Numbered from the stretch's first letter, positions 1-7,975 are shown. The stretch is DNA of 13,094 nt from Alphaproteobacteria bacterium (GCA_030831135.1 JAURLR010000092.1:1-13094), one strand, 5' to 3'. Numbers and translations are program-made. Notes: generated by a model not told the origin, from the sequence alone.

Positions 1-381
1 ACCGGTGGGGCGGAGTTTCTGGCTTCGATCCTGCTTTCCATTCTGGGAGATGCCTCACCCACCGTGGTGCTGTCCGCGTTCTTCCTGCTGGTTGCTGTGC
101 TGGCCAATGTCATCAGCACCAAGGCGACGGCCGTGCTCTTCACGCCGATTGCTGTGGGAATCGCAAACGGCCTGTCGCTTCCGGTCGAGCCCTTCGCGGT
201 GGCCGTGGTCTTTGCGGCGAATTGTTCTTTTGCGTCACCGATTGGTTACCAGACCAATCTGCTTGTGATGGCGCCGGGCAATTACCGATTCGTCGATTTC
301 ATCCGGGTGGGAACACCCCTGCTGATCATTGTCTGGGTCGTCTTCAGCCTCATGGCGCCTTGGTATTACGGGCTTTCCTGA
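1..381 (+). CDS. SLC13/DASS-type anion permease, C-terminal part (cut by window edge)
   Basis: This is the last 126 codons of a membrane transporter, open from base 1 in frame 1 and ending at TGA 379-381. Hydrophobic stretches alternate with short loops. The segment around bases 219-270 reads NCSFASPIGYQTNLLV, which closely resembles the Na+/sulfate (SLC13/DASS) symporter signature: a small-residue run, then F-x-x-P-[I]-G-x3-N-x-L-V. The tail, with GNYRF, DFIRVGTPL and a final hydrophobic helix, is typical of bacterial SLC13 permeases that carry TrkA-C domains upstream. Members import dicarboxylates, sulfate or related anions across the inner membrane; the substrate cannot be read from this fragment. 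The start lies outside the window. No clear terminator follows, and a promoter for serC begins about 30 bases downstream. The family call is fairly safe; the substrate is unknown. Confidence 0.85.
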   Translation, partial: TGGAEFLASILLSILGDASPTVVLSAFFLLVAVLANVISTKATAVLFTPIAVGIANGLSLPVEPFAVAVVFAANCSFASPIGYQTNLLVMAPGNYRFVDFIRVGTPLLIIVWVVFSLMAPWYYGLS

Positions 382-410
382 AGAATTTTCGGGCTGCGAC
401 AATCAGTCCA

Positions 411-438
411 TTGACCCTTTTGTAAATCCTTCTAATTT
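411..438 (+). promoter_or_regulatory. Candidate sigma-70-type promoter of serC-serA
   Basis: TTGACC at 411-416 is a good -35 match. An AT-rich -10 candidate, TAATTT (433-438), follows after 16 bases; the better-matching TCTAAT at 431-436 would have a short 14-base spacer. Transcription would start near 444, just ahead of the structured leader. Only sequence similarity supports this. Confidence 0.4.
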
Positions 439-440
439 CC

Positions 441-494
441 GCAGCGGGCCACACCTCCCCAACGGGGTGCTACGTTCTGGAAGGAACGCATAAC
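441..494 (+). ncRNA. Structured serC leader, resembles the alphaproteobacterial serC RNA motif
   Basis: Two small hairpins can form directly ahead of serC. In the first, CCCC (457-460) pairs with GGGG (464-467) around AAC, or CACC (452-455) pairs with GGTG (466-469). In the second, CGTTC (473-477) pairs with GAACG (484-488), placing TGGAAG in the loop, so most of the Shine-Dalgarno GGAAGG (479-484) is exposed there. A compact conserved leader upstream of serC is known in Alphaproteobacteria as the serC motif (Rfam serC leader). Position, size and the CCCCAACGGGG core agree with my memory of it, but I could not align it. It may affect serC translation; the ligand, if any, is unknown. Confidence 0.55.
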
Positions 495-1676
495 ATGACT
501 GATACGATCCGCCGGCCGGATAACCGCCCGGCATCTCCTCTCTTCTCATCTGGACCCTGTGCCAAGCGACCCGGCTGGTCGCTCGACGTACTTCAATCCG
601 CAAGTATTGGCCGTTCGCATCGCGCGAAAGACCCCAAGGCCAAACTGGTGCGGGTGATCGAGGACAGTCGGTCGATTCTCGGTATTCCCGATGATTACCG
701 GATCGGCATTGTGCCGGCCTCCGACACCGGTGCCTTCGAGATGGCCATGTGGTCGATGCTCGGTGCCCGCCCGCTGGATATCCTCGCCTGGGAAAGTTTC
801 GGGCAGGGCTGGGTCTCCGATATCATCAAGCAACTCAAGCTGGACGACCACCGGGTTCTCGATGCGCCTTATGGGGAATTGCCCGATCTGGGCGCTGTCG
901 ATTTCGCGCGCGATGTCGTGTTTACCTGGAACGGCACAACCTCGGGCGTTCGTGTTCCTGATGGCGACTGGATTCCGGCGGACCGCGAGGGCCTGACACT
1001 GTGTGATGCGACCTCTGCGGCCTTCGCCATGGATTTGCCATGGGACAAGCTCGATGTGGTCACCTGGTCCTGGCAGAAGGTGCTCGGTGGGGAAGCGCAG
1101 CACGGAATGCTGGTCCTCAGTCCCCGCGCAGTTGCGCGGCTTGAAAGCTACACACCGCCCTGGCCGATGCCGAAAATTTTCCGCCTGACCAAGGGGGGCA
1201 AACTGATCGAGAGCATCTTCGAAGGTAGCACGATCAACACGCCCTCCATGATCTGTGTCGAGGATCATCTCGATGCGCTCGACTGGTCGCGGGATATCGG
1301 TGGTCTCAACGCACTGATTGCACGTTCGAACGCCAATTTTGCCGTGATCGAAAACTGGGTGTCGCAGTCCGATTGGGCAGCTTTCCTGGCGCAGGATACG
1401 ACAACGCGCTCGACGACGAGCGTCTGTCTCATCATTGTGGACCCCTGGTTCGAGGCACTCTCGGCTGATGAACAGGCTGCCGCTGCGAAAGCCGTGTCAT
1501 CCCGGCTCGACAAGGAAGGCGTTGCTTTCGATGTCGGTGCCTATCGGGACGCGCCTCCCGGCCTGCGTATCTGGGCCGGTGCGACCGTCGAAGAGGCGGA
1601 CCTCGTGGCACTGATGCCGTGGCTTGACTGGGCCTTTCAATCCGTCAAGGCAGAACTGGGTGCGGCGGCCGCCTGA
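495..1676 (+). CDS. serC: Phosphoserine aminotransferase (alphaproteobacterial type)
   Basis: The 393-residue cytoplasmic PLP enzyme transfers the amino group of glutamate to 3-phosphohydroxypyruvate, giving phosphoserine, the second step of serine synthesis. Related enzymes can also act in pyridoxal phosphate synthesis. The N-terminal [12 protein letters not shown] (residues 17-28) and GRSHRAK (39-45) are typical of the family; [11 protein letters not shown] (76-86) sits in the cofactor pocket. The segment [11 protein letters not shown] (190-200) carries the lysine, K195, expected to form the Schiff base with PLP. The length matches the roughly 390-residue alphaproteobacterial type rather than the shorter E. 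coli-type enzyme. ATG 495 is chosen because GGAAGG lies ten bases upstream, inside the structured leader. serA follows after 66 bases on the same strand, so the two are probably co-transcribed. Confidence 0.96.
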   Translation: MTDTIRRPDNRPASPLFSSGPCAKRPGWSLDVLQSASIGRSHRAKDPKAKLVRVIEDSRSILGIPDDYRIGIVPASDTGAFEMAMWSMLGARPLDILAWESFGQGWVSDIIKQLKLDDHRVLDAPYGELPDLGAVDFARDVVFTWNGTTSGVRVPDGDWIPADREGLTLCDATSAAFAMDLPWDKLDVVTWSWQKVLGGEAQHGMLVLSPRAVARLESYTPPWPMPKIFRLTKGGKLIESIFEGSTINTPSMICVEDHLDALDWSRDIGGLNALIARSNANFAVIENWVSQSDWAAFLAQDTTTRSTTSVCLIIVDPWFEALSADEQAAAAKAVSSRLDKEGVAFDVGAYRDAPPGLRIWAGATVEEADLVALMPWLDWAFQSVKAELGAAAA

Positions 1677-1742
1677 ACGCGCCCGCGCACCATTCACCTT
1701 CAATCCCAGATTTTCCCGCCTGAACCTGCGGAAGGACTTCCA

Positions 1743-3320
1743 ATGCCCAAAGTACTGATTTCCGACAAAATGAGTGACCGCGCCAAAGAGATTTTCGAGG
1801 CACGCGGCATCGACGTTGATGTGAAGACCGGCATGTCCGAGGACGAACTGATCGCGTGTATCGGTGACTATGATGGTCTGGCCATCCGTTCGGCAACAAA
1901 GGCGACCGCCAAGGTGCTTGAGGCGGCGACCAATATGAAGGTCATCGGTCGTGCGGGTATCGGCGTCGATAATGTCGATATAGCAGCCGCGACGGCGCGC
2001 GGTATCGTCGTCATGAACACCCCCTTCGGCAATGCGATCACGACGGCCGAACATGCAATTGCAATGATGATGGCGCTCGCACGCCAGATTCCCGAAGCCA
2101 ATCTCTCCACGCAGGAGAGCAAGTGGGAGAAATCCCGCTTCATGGGCGTAGAGGTCACGGGCAAGACGCTCGGTCTGATCGGTTGTGGCAATATCGGCTC
2201 GATTGTTGCTGATCGCGCGCTGGGCCTGAAGATGAAGGTCGTGGCCTTCGATCCGTTCCTGGGCGAAGATCGCGCCAAGGAAATTGGCGTTGACAAGGTG
2301 GAGCTCGACGAGCTTCTGGCGCGCGCGGATTTCATCACGTTGCACACGCCGTTGACCGATCAGACACGCGGAATCATTGATGCTGCGGCCATTGCCAAGA
2401 CCAAGCCGGGCGTCCGGATCATCAATTGCGCACGTGGCGGTCTTGTCGTGGAAGCCGATCTGAAGGTCGCGCTGGAATCAGGTCATGTGGCTGGTGCTGC
2501 ACTTGATGTCTTCGAGACTGAACCGGCCAAGGACAATCCTCTCTTCGGCATGGCCAATCTGGTCTGCACCCCGCATCTGGGGGCCAGTACCGATGAGGCA
2601 CAGGTGAATGTCGCAATCCAGGTTGCCGAGCAGTTGTCGGATTATCTGCTTGATGGGGCGGTTGTGAATGCGCTCAACATGCCGTCGGTCAGTGCCGAAG
2701 AGGCGCCGCGGCTGGCGCCCTATATGAAGCTTGCGGCGCAGCTTGGAAGTTTTGCCGGTCAGCTGACGGAATCCGACCTCAAAAGCGTGACCATCGAATA
2801 TGCCGGTCATGCGTCTGAATTGAACACCAAACCATTGAGCGCGGCGTTGTTGCAGGGATTGCTGGCGCCGATGCTCGACAGCGTCAATATGGTCAATGCG
2901 CCAGTGATGGCGAGCGAGCGCGGGATTGAATTGTCGGAAGTCCGCACCGAACGTGCCGGGGATTACCAGACACTGATCCGTCTGACGGTGGTCACCAACA
3001 AGCAGGCGCGCAGTGTGACCGGCACCCTGTTCGGTGGGAATCGCCCGCGGGTAATCGACGTCAAGGGCGTGCCGCTGGAGGCAGAGCTGCGCAGTCACAT
3101 GCTCTATGTCACCAACAAGGACAAGCCGGGCCTGATCGGGCTTCTGGGAACGGTTCTGGGCGATGCGGGCCTGAATATCGCGACGTTCCAGCTCGGCCGG
3201 ACCGAGGCTGGCGGGGATGCCATCGCCCTTGTCGAGGTGGACCAGGCCGTGCCGGCTGCGGTTCTGGCCAAGGTCGCAGCACTTCCCAATGTGGTTCAGG
3301 CCAAGGCCCTGAATTTCTGA
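1743..3320 (+). CDS. serA: D-3-phosphoglycerate dehydrogenase (long form, ACT domain)
   Basis: The 525-residue cytoplasmic enzyme oxidises 3-phosphoglycerate to 3-phosphohydroxypyruvate with NAD, the first step of serine synthesis and usually the point of serine feedback. The substrate-binding half is at residues 1-97 and about 285-310. The NAD domain carries GCGNIG (147-152), with D170 at the end of the next strand as the likely adenosine-ribose contact. Catalytic residues can be placed: R231 in NCARGG, E260 in FETEP and H278 in TPHLGAST. Residues about 320-450 form the allosteric substrate-binding (intervening) domain of long-form enzymes, and about 452-525 an ACT domain (YVTNKDKPGLIG). The length fits the family exactly. 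GGAAGG lies about seven bases before ATG 1743. It is downstream of serC in the same unit. Confidence 0.97.
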   Translation: MPKVLISDKMSDRAKEIFEARGIDVDVKTGMSEDELIACIGDYDGLAIRSATKATAKVLEAATNMKVIGRAGIGVDNVDIAAATARGIVVMNTPFGNAITTAEHAIAMMMALARQIPEANLSTQESKWEKSRFMGVEVTGKTLGLIGCGNIGSIVADRALGLKMKVVAFDPFLGEDRAKEIGVDKVELDELLARADFITLHTPLTDQTRGIIDAAAIAKTKPGVRIINCARGGLVVEADLKVALESGHVAGAALDVFETEPAKDNPLFGMANLVCTPHLGASTDEAQVNVAIQVAEQLSDYLLDGAVVNALNMPSVSAEEAPRLAPYMKLAAQLGSFAGQLTESDLKSVTIEYAGHASELNTKPLSAALLQGLLAPMLDSVNMVNAPVMASERGIELSEVRTERAGDYQTLIRLTVVTNKQARSVTGTLFGGNRPRVIDVKGVPLEAELRSHMLYVTNKDKPGLIGLLGTVLGDAGLNIATFQLGRTEAGGDAIALVEVDQAVPAAVLAKVAALPNVVQAKALNF

Positions 3321-3333
3321 ACTTCGCAGTAAA

Positions 3334-3366
3334 CCGGGGGAAATGTGCCGATCACTTTTCCTCCGG
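3334..3366 (+). terminator. Possible terminator after serA
   Basis: CCGGGGGAAA (3334-3343) can pair with TTTCCTCCGG (3357-3366), giving ten pairs with one G-U and a 13-base loop. The nearest T run (ATTTT, about 3373-3377) is several bases beyond the stem, so this is not a textbook intrinsic terminator. It lies 14 bases after the serA stop, which suits the end of the serine unit. The rest of 3367-3484 holds AT-rich stretches (such as TTAATAC at 3441-3447) but no promoter I can defend. Confidence 0.4.
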
Positions 3367-3484
3367 AAGGCCGATTTTGATGAGATTTCAACTCGCCAGA
3401 TCAGTTGTGCAAAGTTAAGGTGCCGTTGATCAATTATCGCTTAATACGAAGCAGGTAGATGCTTTCTGGCCCAAGAGCGGACGA

Positions 3485-3958
3485 ATGATGCAACGCAAAA
3501 CACCCTCGATCCTGAAGCTGGCATGTGCCTTCACGGCGCTTTCTGCTGCCGCTGTGGCAAGCCCGGCACAGGCTTTTCAGCCGCGCGACACGCACGAGGT
3601 GAATGCCGTCAATGTCCGCATTCTGCAAAGTGAGATGATGGTCGCCGCGCTTACCTGCAATATGCACACCCGCTACAACACCGTGGTCGTCCGCTACCAG
3701 GGTGAGCTGGTTTCACATGCGCGGGTGCTAAAGAAAATGTTCCGGCGCGACCATGGTGCGCGCGCGCAATCGGAGCTGGATGGATTTGTCACGCAATTGG
3801 CCAATGACGCTTCGATCCGCAGCATTCGGGAACGCCAGACGTTCTGCACGAATGCCACCAAGATGTTCAGCTCCATTCTGTCTGGTGAGAATACGCTGGC
3901 TGCGACCGGGCTGCGGACAGTGGAAGAGGCTGTCGTCCAGGAAATGCCGTCTAAGTAA
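3485..3958 (+). CDS. Secreted protein of unknown function with two cysteines
   Basis: The 157-residue product begins with a clear Sec signal peptide: basic MMQRKTPSILK, a hydrophobic core, then ASPAQA with likely cleavage after A30. The mature part, about 127 residues, is predicted by eye to be mostly helical (NAVNVRILQSEMMVAALTC, then a basic stretch VLKKMFRRDHG). It contains only two cysteines, C58 and C121, which would suit one disulfide in the periplasm. There is no lipobox, membrane segment or known motif. Two ATGs stand side by side (3485 and 3488) with only a weak purine stretch (GAGCGGA) ahead, so either may be the start. It stands alone between serA and the convergent OmpA-like gene and ends before the bidirectional hairpin. 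Similar small exported proteins occur in Alphaproteobacteria, but I know no function and assign none. Confidence 0.82.
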   Translation: MMQRKTPSILKLACAFTALSAAAVASPAQAFQPRDTHEVNAVNVRILQSEMMVAALTCNMHTRYNTVVVRYQGELVSHARVLKKMFRRDHGARAQSELDGFVTQLANDASIRSIRERQTFCTNATKMFSSILSGENTLAATGLRTVEEAVVQEMPSK

Positions 3959-4029
3959 TCCGACCGTCGGGAGGTGCGTCATTGCCTCTTTGCGATGAAA
4001 CGGCTTTCGGATTGAAGTCCATAAGAAAA

Positions 4030-4060
4030 CGGGCCGCACCAGATGGTGCGGCCCGCTTTG
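4030..4060. terminator. Strong bidirectional intrinsic terminator
   Basis: An eleven-pair perfect stem, CGGGCCGCACC (4030-4040) and GGTGCGGCCCG (4045-4055), encloses the four-base loop AGAT. On the plus strand it is followed by CTTTGTTT. On the minus strand it is followed by TTTTCTTAT (complement of 4021-4029), a good U tract. It lies between the 3' ends of the convergent secreted-protein gene (ends 3958) and the OmpA-like gene (ends 4083 on minus), so it probably stops transcription from both sides. Confidence 0.85.
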
Positions 4061-4082
4061 TTTCTGTGTCAGTCTGATCGGT

Positions 4083-5156
4083 TTAGAGAACGATCTGGAC
4101 CCGGCGGTTCTGCGGCTCACGAACACCATCAGGTGTTGCAACGAGCGGATCAGTTTCGCCCCGGGCAACCGTCTGGATTTCGTTCGTCTGCAGTCCAAGG
4201 CGAACCAGTGCGGCACGTACGGCATCTGCACGGCGCTGGGACAGGCCCATGTTGTAGCTTGCCGAACCGGACCGGTCAGCGTGACCTGTGGCCGTGATCC
4301 GGGAATTGCCCAGCAGCTTCGCATTGGCTGCGGCTTCTCGCAGAATGGCTTCGGCCTGCGGCGTGATGACATCGCTGTCGAAGTCAAAGAACACGAGGAA
4401 GTCGCGGACCGGTGCCGGAGCGGGCGGCGGTGCCACGGGTGCCGGAGCCGGTGCAGCCTGCGCAACGGGCTGCGGTGCGGGAGCCGGCGGGTTCAAAGCG
4501 AATCGCAGACCGATAAACACGGCATGGTCGTCATATTCCGCATCCACATTGGTTCCGCCCGACGTGGTGTATTCCAGCCCGCGAACCGACATGAAACGGT
4601 AATCGGCGGTGAATTTGAGGCGGTTGTTCAGCGGAATTGCCAGACCGGCGCCAGCCTGCACGGCAAGGCCCCAGTCGTCATCGTTGATCGACTGTGCGCC
4701 AAACGGACCCACGCCGCTCAGCGACACCCGGGTCATGCCCAGACCACCACCGATATACGGCTCGATCCCACCGCCGACATTGAAGTCGTAGAACACATTG
4801 GCGATCCCACTATACGCATCGACATCACCCGTGCCGGTCACGCCCGAGACAGAGCTGACATCGCCCGCGCCGCGATAGCCGCCCTCGAGTTCGATGCGAA
4901 GGTTGTCGCCGAAGTCTTAGCCGAGACCGACGAGACCGGCAATACCGCGATCGGTTTCAACTGTGGAGTCGATACCGCCACCGTCAACTTCGGAATCCAT
5001 GGTCTCGTGACCACCGATATTGCCGGAGATGTAGAACCCGCGATCGGGGTAATTCATCATCATCTTGTCGTCAGTGGACTGTGCGGTTGCTGAACCGGCA
5101 TATGCCACGCCCAGCGCCAGCATGCTTGCACCAACGGCTAATTTGGAGAAATTCAT
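4083..5156 (-). pseudogene. OmpA-like outer membrane protein interrupted by an in-frame TAA at codon 80
   Basis: Read from ATG 5156, the frame encodes a signal peptide (MNFSKLAVGASMLALGVAYA, probable cleavage after ATA at residue 25). An eight-strand beta-barrel domain follows (about 38-223; GFYISGNIGG, YDFNVGGGIEPYIGGG, GLRFAL), then an Ala/Pro-rich hinge (about 223-250). The C-terminal OmpA peptidoglycan-binding domain covers about 251-357 (FDFDSD; GHADRSG at 291-297; LSQRRADAVR at 305-314; NRRVQI near the end). The protein would be 356 residues if intact, anchoring the outer membrane to the cell wall. At 4917-4919 the complement reads TAA, codon 80, where barrel homologues usually have tyrosine (GLG-Y-DFGDN). 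The frame is the same on both sides, so one base change explains it. Without readthrough only a 79-residue fragment is made. It could be a true nonsense mutation, a sequencing error or a decayed copy. Confidence 0.85.
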
Positions 5157-5159
5157 TTT

Positions 5160-5175
5160 ACTCGCCCTCTCGAGT
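5160..5175 (-). promoter_or_regulatory. Ribosome binding site of the OmpA-like gene in a small hairpin loop
   Basis: On the minus strand ACTCG, AGAGGG, CGAGT precede the ATG at 5156. The AGAGGG Shine-Dalgarno sits in the six-base loop of a five-pair stem, at normal distance from the start. This site decides the start: the earlier in-frame ATG at 5207 has no such site and would put 17 residues ahead of the signal peptide. Confidence 0.5.
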
Positions 5176-5216
5176 TGCCCTCCGATTACCGATTTCCAAA
5201 TCTGCATAATCTTGAG

Positions 5217-5250
5217 AGGGAACGCTTTCCCTTGAAAAACGTTCTTGAAC
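5217..5250. repeat. Two short inverted repeats in the ompA-hisZ divergent region
   Basis: AGGGAA (5217-5222) and TTCCCT (5227-5232) are mirror arms around CGCT. GTTC (5241-5244) and GAAC (5247-5250) flank TT. They lie about 60-95 bases ahead of the OmpA-like start and about 110-145 ahead of hisZ, where operators would be expected. No regulator can be named. I see no convincing -35/-10 pair for either gene in 5157-5361. Confidence 0.35.
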
Positions 5251-5361
5251 AGTCATGTAGCATATTAGACGATCTTCGGTTGTATTTCTTGCATAGGCTT
5301 GAGTGCTTTTTCTCAGCGGGCGTTGCTCAATAGCAACAAACCGGCTAAACCGCGCGCGGTC

Positions 5362-6546
5362 ATGAGCGATGAAACTGAAAACAAGGCGTTGTTGCCTGCG
5401 GGTTTGCACGACCTCCTGCCGCCACGTGCGGAGCAGGAAGCCTCGGCGATTGCCGATATTCTGAAGGTTTTCCGCGCCAGCGGCTATGAGCAGGTCAAAC
5501 CGCCCCTGGTTGAGTTCGAATCGACCCTTGCCGGGAATGGTGCCAATGGCGGGGGAAGTCTGGCCGGTCAGATGTTCCGGCTGATGGACCCGGTCAGTCA
5601 GCGGATGATGGCTGTACGGGCCGATATCACCCTTCAGGTCGCCCGAATCGCGGGATCACGCCTTGCCGACGCCCCGCGGCCTATGCGCCTGTCCTATGCC
5701 GGCCAGATTCTCCGCGTGCGCGGCAACCAGCTCCGTCCCGAACGGCAGTTCGCTCAGGTGGGGGTGGAGTTGATCGGGCCCGACAGCGTGGCTGCCGATG
5801 TGGAAGTGATCGTTCTGGCCGCAGAAGGTCTGAACGCAGCTGGAATCACCGAGCCCACAATTGACATCAATTCACCCGCGCTCGTGGCGCATATCCTGTC
5901 GGGGATCGACCTCGACGACGATGCTGTGAATGATTTACGCGCGTCCCTGGATCGCAAGGATCTGGGCGCGACCGAAGAAATTCTGCGTCGCGCCGGGACG
6001 GCCTTCTCTGAAAATGCAAAAGCCCTTTGCGCCATGATCGAATGCGTGGGACCGGCCGAAGATGTGGTCCAGGAGCTTATGGCCATCGAATTGCCTGCCG
6101 ATGCCCGGTCAGAGGTGATCCGTCTGGCCGATGTGGTGAGCGGGGTGCGGGCCGCGCTGCCCAGGCTCTCGCTCACACTCGATCCGGTCGAGTATCGGGG
6201 TTTTGAGTATCAGACCGGCGTCAGCTTTACCGTCTTTGCCGAGGGGGTGCGTGGCGAACTCGCAAGGGGCGGGCGTTACATTACCGATTCCGGCGAACCC
6301 GCCACGGGCGTTTCGCTTTATATGGATTCGGTCATGCGTGCGCTGCCGGATGCCGAATCCGTGTCACGGCTATATCTTCCCTCTGACACACCGGTTGCGG
6401 TCGCCAAGTCCTGGCGCGCCGAAGGCTGGATTACGGTTGCGGGCCTTCACGACGTTCCGGATTCGGAAGCCGAAGCCAGGCGGCTGGGGTGCAGCCATTA
6501 TCTGGACGCAGACAAACCCGTCGCCACGCGCGATACGGACAGCTGA
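5362..6546 (+). CDS. hisZ: ATP phosphoribosyltransferase regulatory subunit
   Basis: The 394-residue product is a catalytically inactive class II aminoacyl-tRNA synthetase-like protein. It joins short-form HisG to make the active, histidine-sensitive enzyme for the first step of histidine synthesis. Visible features are the N-terminal [17 protein letters not shown] (10-26), MFRLMDP (71-77), [10 protein letters not shown] (86-95), [10 protein letters not shown] (112-121) and [15 protein letters not shown] (125-139), all HisS-like. The later [10 protein letters not shown] and [10 protein letters not shown] stretches are the HisZ version of the active-site strands. No anticodon-binding domain follows, which rules out HisS. 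ATG 5362 is chosen because conserved sequence begins soon after, although no good Shine-Dalgarno precedes it; a TTG at 5299 would add 21 unconserved residues. purA starts 11 bases after the stop. hisG, the usual partner, is not in the window. Confidence 0.92.
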   Translation: MSDETENKALLPAGLHDLLPPRAEQEASAIADILKVFRASGYEQVKPPLVEFESTLAGNGANGGGSLAGQMFRLMDPVSQRMMAVRADITLQVARIAGSRLADAPRPMRLSYAGQILRVRGNQLRPERQFAQVGVELIGPDSVAADVEVIVLAAEGLNAAGITEPTIDINSPALVAHILSGIDLDDDAVNDLRASLDRKDLGATEEILRRAGTAFSENAKALCAMIECVGPAEDVVQELMAIELPADARSEVIRLADVVSGVRAALPRLSLTLDPVEYRGFEYQTGVSFTVFAEGVRGELARGGRYITDSGEPATGVSLYMDSVMRALPDAESVSRLYLPSDTPVAVAKSWRAEGWITVAGLHDVPDSEAEARRLGCSHYLDADKPVATRDTDS

Positions 6547-6557
6547 GGAAGAGTGCT

Positions 6558-7850
6558 ATGACGAATGTTGCAGTTGTCGGGTCGCAATGGGGTGATGAAG
6601 GCAAGGGGAAGATCGTCGACTGGCTCTCGGAGCGGGCCGATGTGGTCGTGCGTTTCCAGGGCGGCCACAATGCCGGGCACACTCTGGTTATTGGTGACAA
6701 GACCTACAAGCTGAGCCTGCTGCCCTCAGGTGTCGTCCGCCCGGGCAAGATCAGCATCATAGGGAATGGCGTCGTCATCGACCCCTGGGCCCTGCTTGGC
6801 GAGATCAAGAAAATCGTCGAGATGGGTGTCGAAATCGGGCCGGACACGCTGAAAATTGCCGACAATGCGAGCCTGATCCTGCCCTTGCACCCCTATCTGG
6901 ACGGCGCCATCGAGCAGGCGCGCGGGGCGGACAAGATTGGCACGACGGGGCGTGGCATCGGGCCTGCCTATGAGGACAAGGTGGCGCGCCGCGCCATTCG
7001 CATTTGTGATCTGGCCGATCCCGAAATTCTCAGCCAACGTGTCGATCACCTGCTGTTTCACCACAACGCGTTGCTTCGTGGCCTGGGTGCCGATGAGGTC
7101 GACAAGGCCGAACTCATGGCGCGGCTGGACGAAATTCGCGAGCCGCTGCTGTCCTATGCCGCGCCGGTCTGGCACTGGCTCGATCAGGCCCGTCGCGACG
7201 GCAAGCGTATCCTGTTCGAGGGCGCACAGGGCGCCATGCTCGATGTCGACCATGGCACTTATCCGTTTGTGACTTCGTCGAATACCGTTGCCGGTCAGGC
7301 GGCGGCGGGTGCGGGCGTGGCACCGCACACCATCGGTTACATCCTCGGGATCACCAAGGCCTACACCACACGGGTGGGCAGCGGACCGTTCCCGTCGGAA
7401 GACACCGGGGATGTGGGAACCCGTCTGGGAGAACGAGGCCGTGAATTCGGGACCGTGACCGGACGCAAACGTCGCTGTGGCTGGTTTGATGCGGTCATGG
7501 TGCGTCAGGCGATTACCATTGGCGGCATTCACGGCATTGCCCTGACAAAGCTGGACGTGCTCGACGGCATGGACGAACTCAAGGTTTGCGTGGGTTACAA
7601 GCTGGGCGATCAGGAGATTTCGCGCTTCCCGGCCGGAATTCGCGATCAGGCTAGCGTGGAGCCGATCTACGAAACCCTTGAGGGCTGGCAGGATAGTACC
7701 GCCGGCGCACGCAGCTGGGCGGATTTGCCGGCCACGGCGATCAAGTATGTGCGCCGGATCGAGGAACTGATCGGTGCGCCGGTGGCCTTGCTGTCAACCA
7801 GCCCGGAACGGCTCGACACAATTCTGGTGCGCGACCCCTTTGCCGACTGA
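6558..7850 (+). CDS. purA: Adenylosuccinate synthetase
   Basis: The 430-residue cytoplasmic enzyme joins IMP and aspartate using GTP to give adenylosuccinate, the committed step to AMP. The N-terminal [12 protein letters not shown] holds the nucleotide loop with D13, the expected catalytic base, and GGHNAGHT holds H41, the expected acid; both positions equal those of the E. coli enzyme. [14 protein letters not shown] (from residue 128) contacts [12 protein letters not shown] and [10 protein letters not shown] are the family's later signatures. The length is normal. ATG 6558 is chosen because GAGGAAGAG (6544-6552) precedes it and the protein then begins exactly where the family does; an in-frame upstream extension within hisZ is unlikely. 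The 11-base gap to hisZ indicates one transcript, and a terminator-like hairpin follows. Confidence 0.98.
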   Translation: MTNVAVVGSQWGDEGKGKIVDWLSERADVVVRFQGGHNAGHTLVIGDKTYKLSLLPSGVVRPGKISIIGNGVVIDPWALLGEIKKIVEMGVEIGPDTLKIADNASLILPLHPYLDGAIEQARGADKIGTTGRGIGPAYEDKVARRAIRICDLADPEILSQRVDHLLFHHNALLRGLGADEVDKAELMARLDEIREPLLSYAAPVWHWLDQARRDGKRILFEGAQGAMLDVDHGTYPFVTSSNTVAGQAAAGAGVAPHTIGYILGITKAYTTRVGSGPFPSEDTGDVGTRLGERGREFGTVTGRKRRCGWFDAVMVRQAITIGGIHGIALTKLDVLDGMDELKVCVGYKLGDQEISRFPAGIRDQASVEPIYETLEGWQDSTAGARSWADLPATAIKYVRRIEELIGAPVALLSTSPERLDTILVRDPFAD

Positions 7851-7865
7851 ACGATCTGCGATTCT

Positions 7866-7895
7866 GACCCCGGATTTGAGATTCGAGGTCGTTTT
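7866..7895 (+). terminator. Probable terminator after purA
   Basis: GACCCCGGA (7866-7874) can pair with TTCGAGGTC (7882-7890) around TTTGAGA, with one C-A mismatch and one G-U pair. GTTTTC follows at once. It is 15 bases after the purA stop. The imperfect stem lowers confidence. Confidence 0.5.
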
Positions 7896-7909
7896 CATGG
7901 TTTTCAGCG

Positions 7910-7942
7910 TTAACCATCCGTTACGGCCTGCTGCCTAGAGTA
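7910..7942 (+). promoter_or_regulatory. CtrA-like box and possible promoter of the pseudokinase unit
   Basis: TTAA (7910-7913), seven bases CCATCCG, then TTAC (7921-7924) match the CtrA consensus TTAA-N7-TTAA with one change. CCTAGAGT (7934-7941) downstream partly resembles the alphaproteobacterial -10 form GCTANAWC, so the box would overlap the -35 region, as in CtrA-activated promoters. ATGGTT (7898-7903) and AACCAT (7912-7917) also form an inverted repeat here. A single weak-consensus site can occur by chance. Confidence 0.4.
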
Positions 7943-7950
7943 TCGGCCTC

Positions 7951-7975
7951 GCGCCGAATACGAGTTGTTCGGCGC
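7951..7975 (+). repeat. Perfect 8-bp inverted repeat before the pseudokinase gene
   Basis: GCGCCGAA (7951-7958) and TTCGGCGC (7968-7975) are perfect mirror arms around nine bases. As RNA this is a stable hairpin ending 17 bases before ATG 7993. No T run follows, so it is not an intrinsic terminator; it may be an operator, or a leader hairpin if transcription starts near 7948. Confidence 0.5.

Noticed and set aside
546..1268. 240-residue minus-strand open frame opposite serC
   Set aside because: Shadow frame; the plus strand encodes conserved SerC motifs, including the PLP lysine.
4841..4919. Frameshift in the OmpA-like gene
   Set aside because: The two minus-strand pieces (4083-4841 and 4917-5207) are in the same frame, and translating the bases between them gives sensible barrel sequence, so the break is one stop codon, not an insertion or deletion.
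4281..5093. 270-residue open frame on the plus strand opposite the OmpA-like gene
   Set aside because: It is an antisense shadow: no ribosome site, no recognisable motif, and the minus strand encodes a clear OmpA domain and signal peptide.
5362..6546. Histidyl-tRNA synthetase (hisS)
   Set aside because: The protein is HisS-like but has no anticodon-binding domain and lacks the full synthetase active-site motifs, which fits HisZ.
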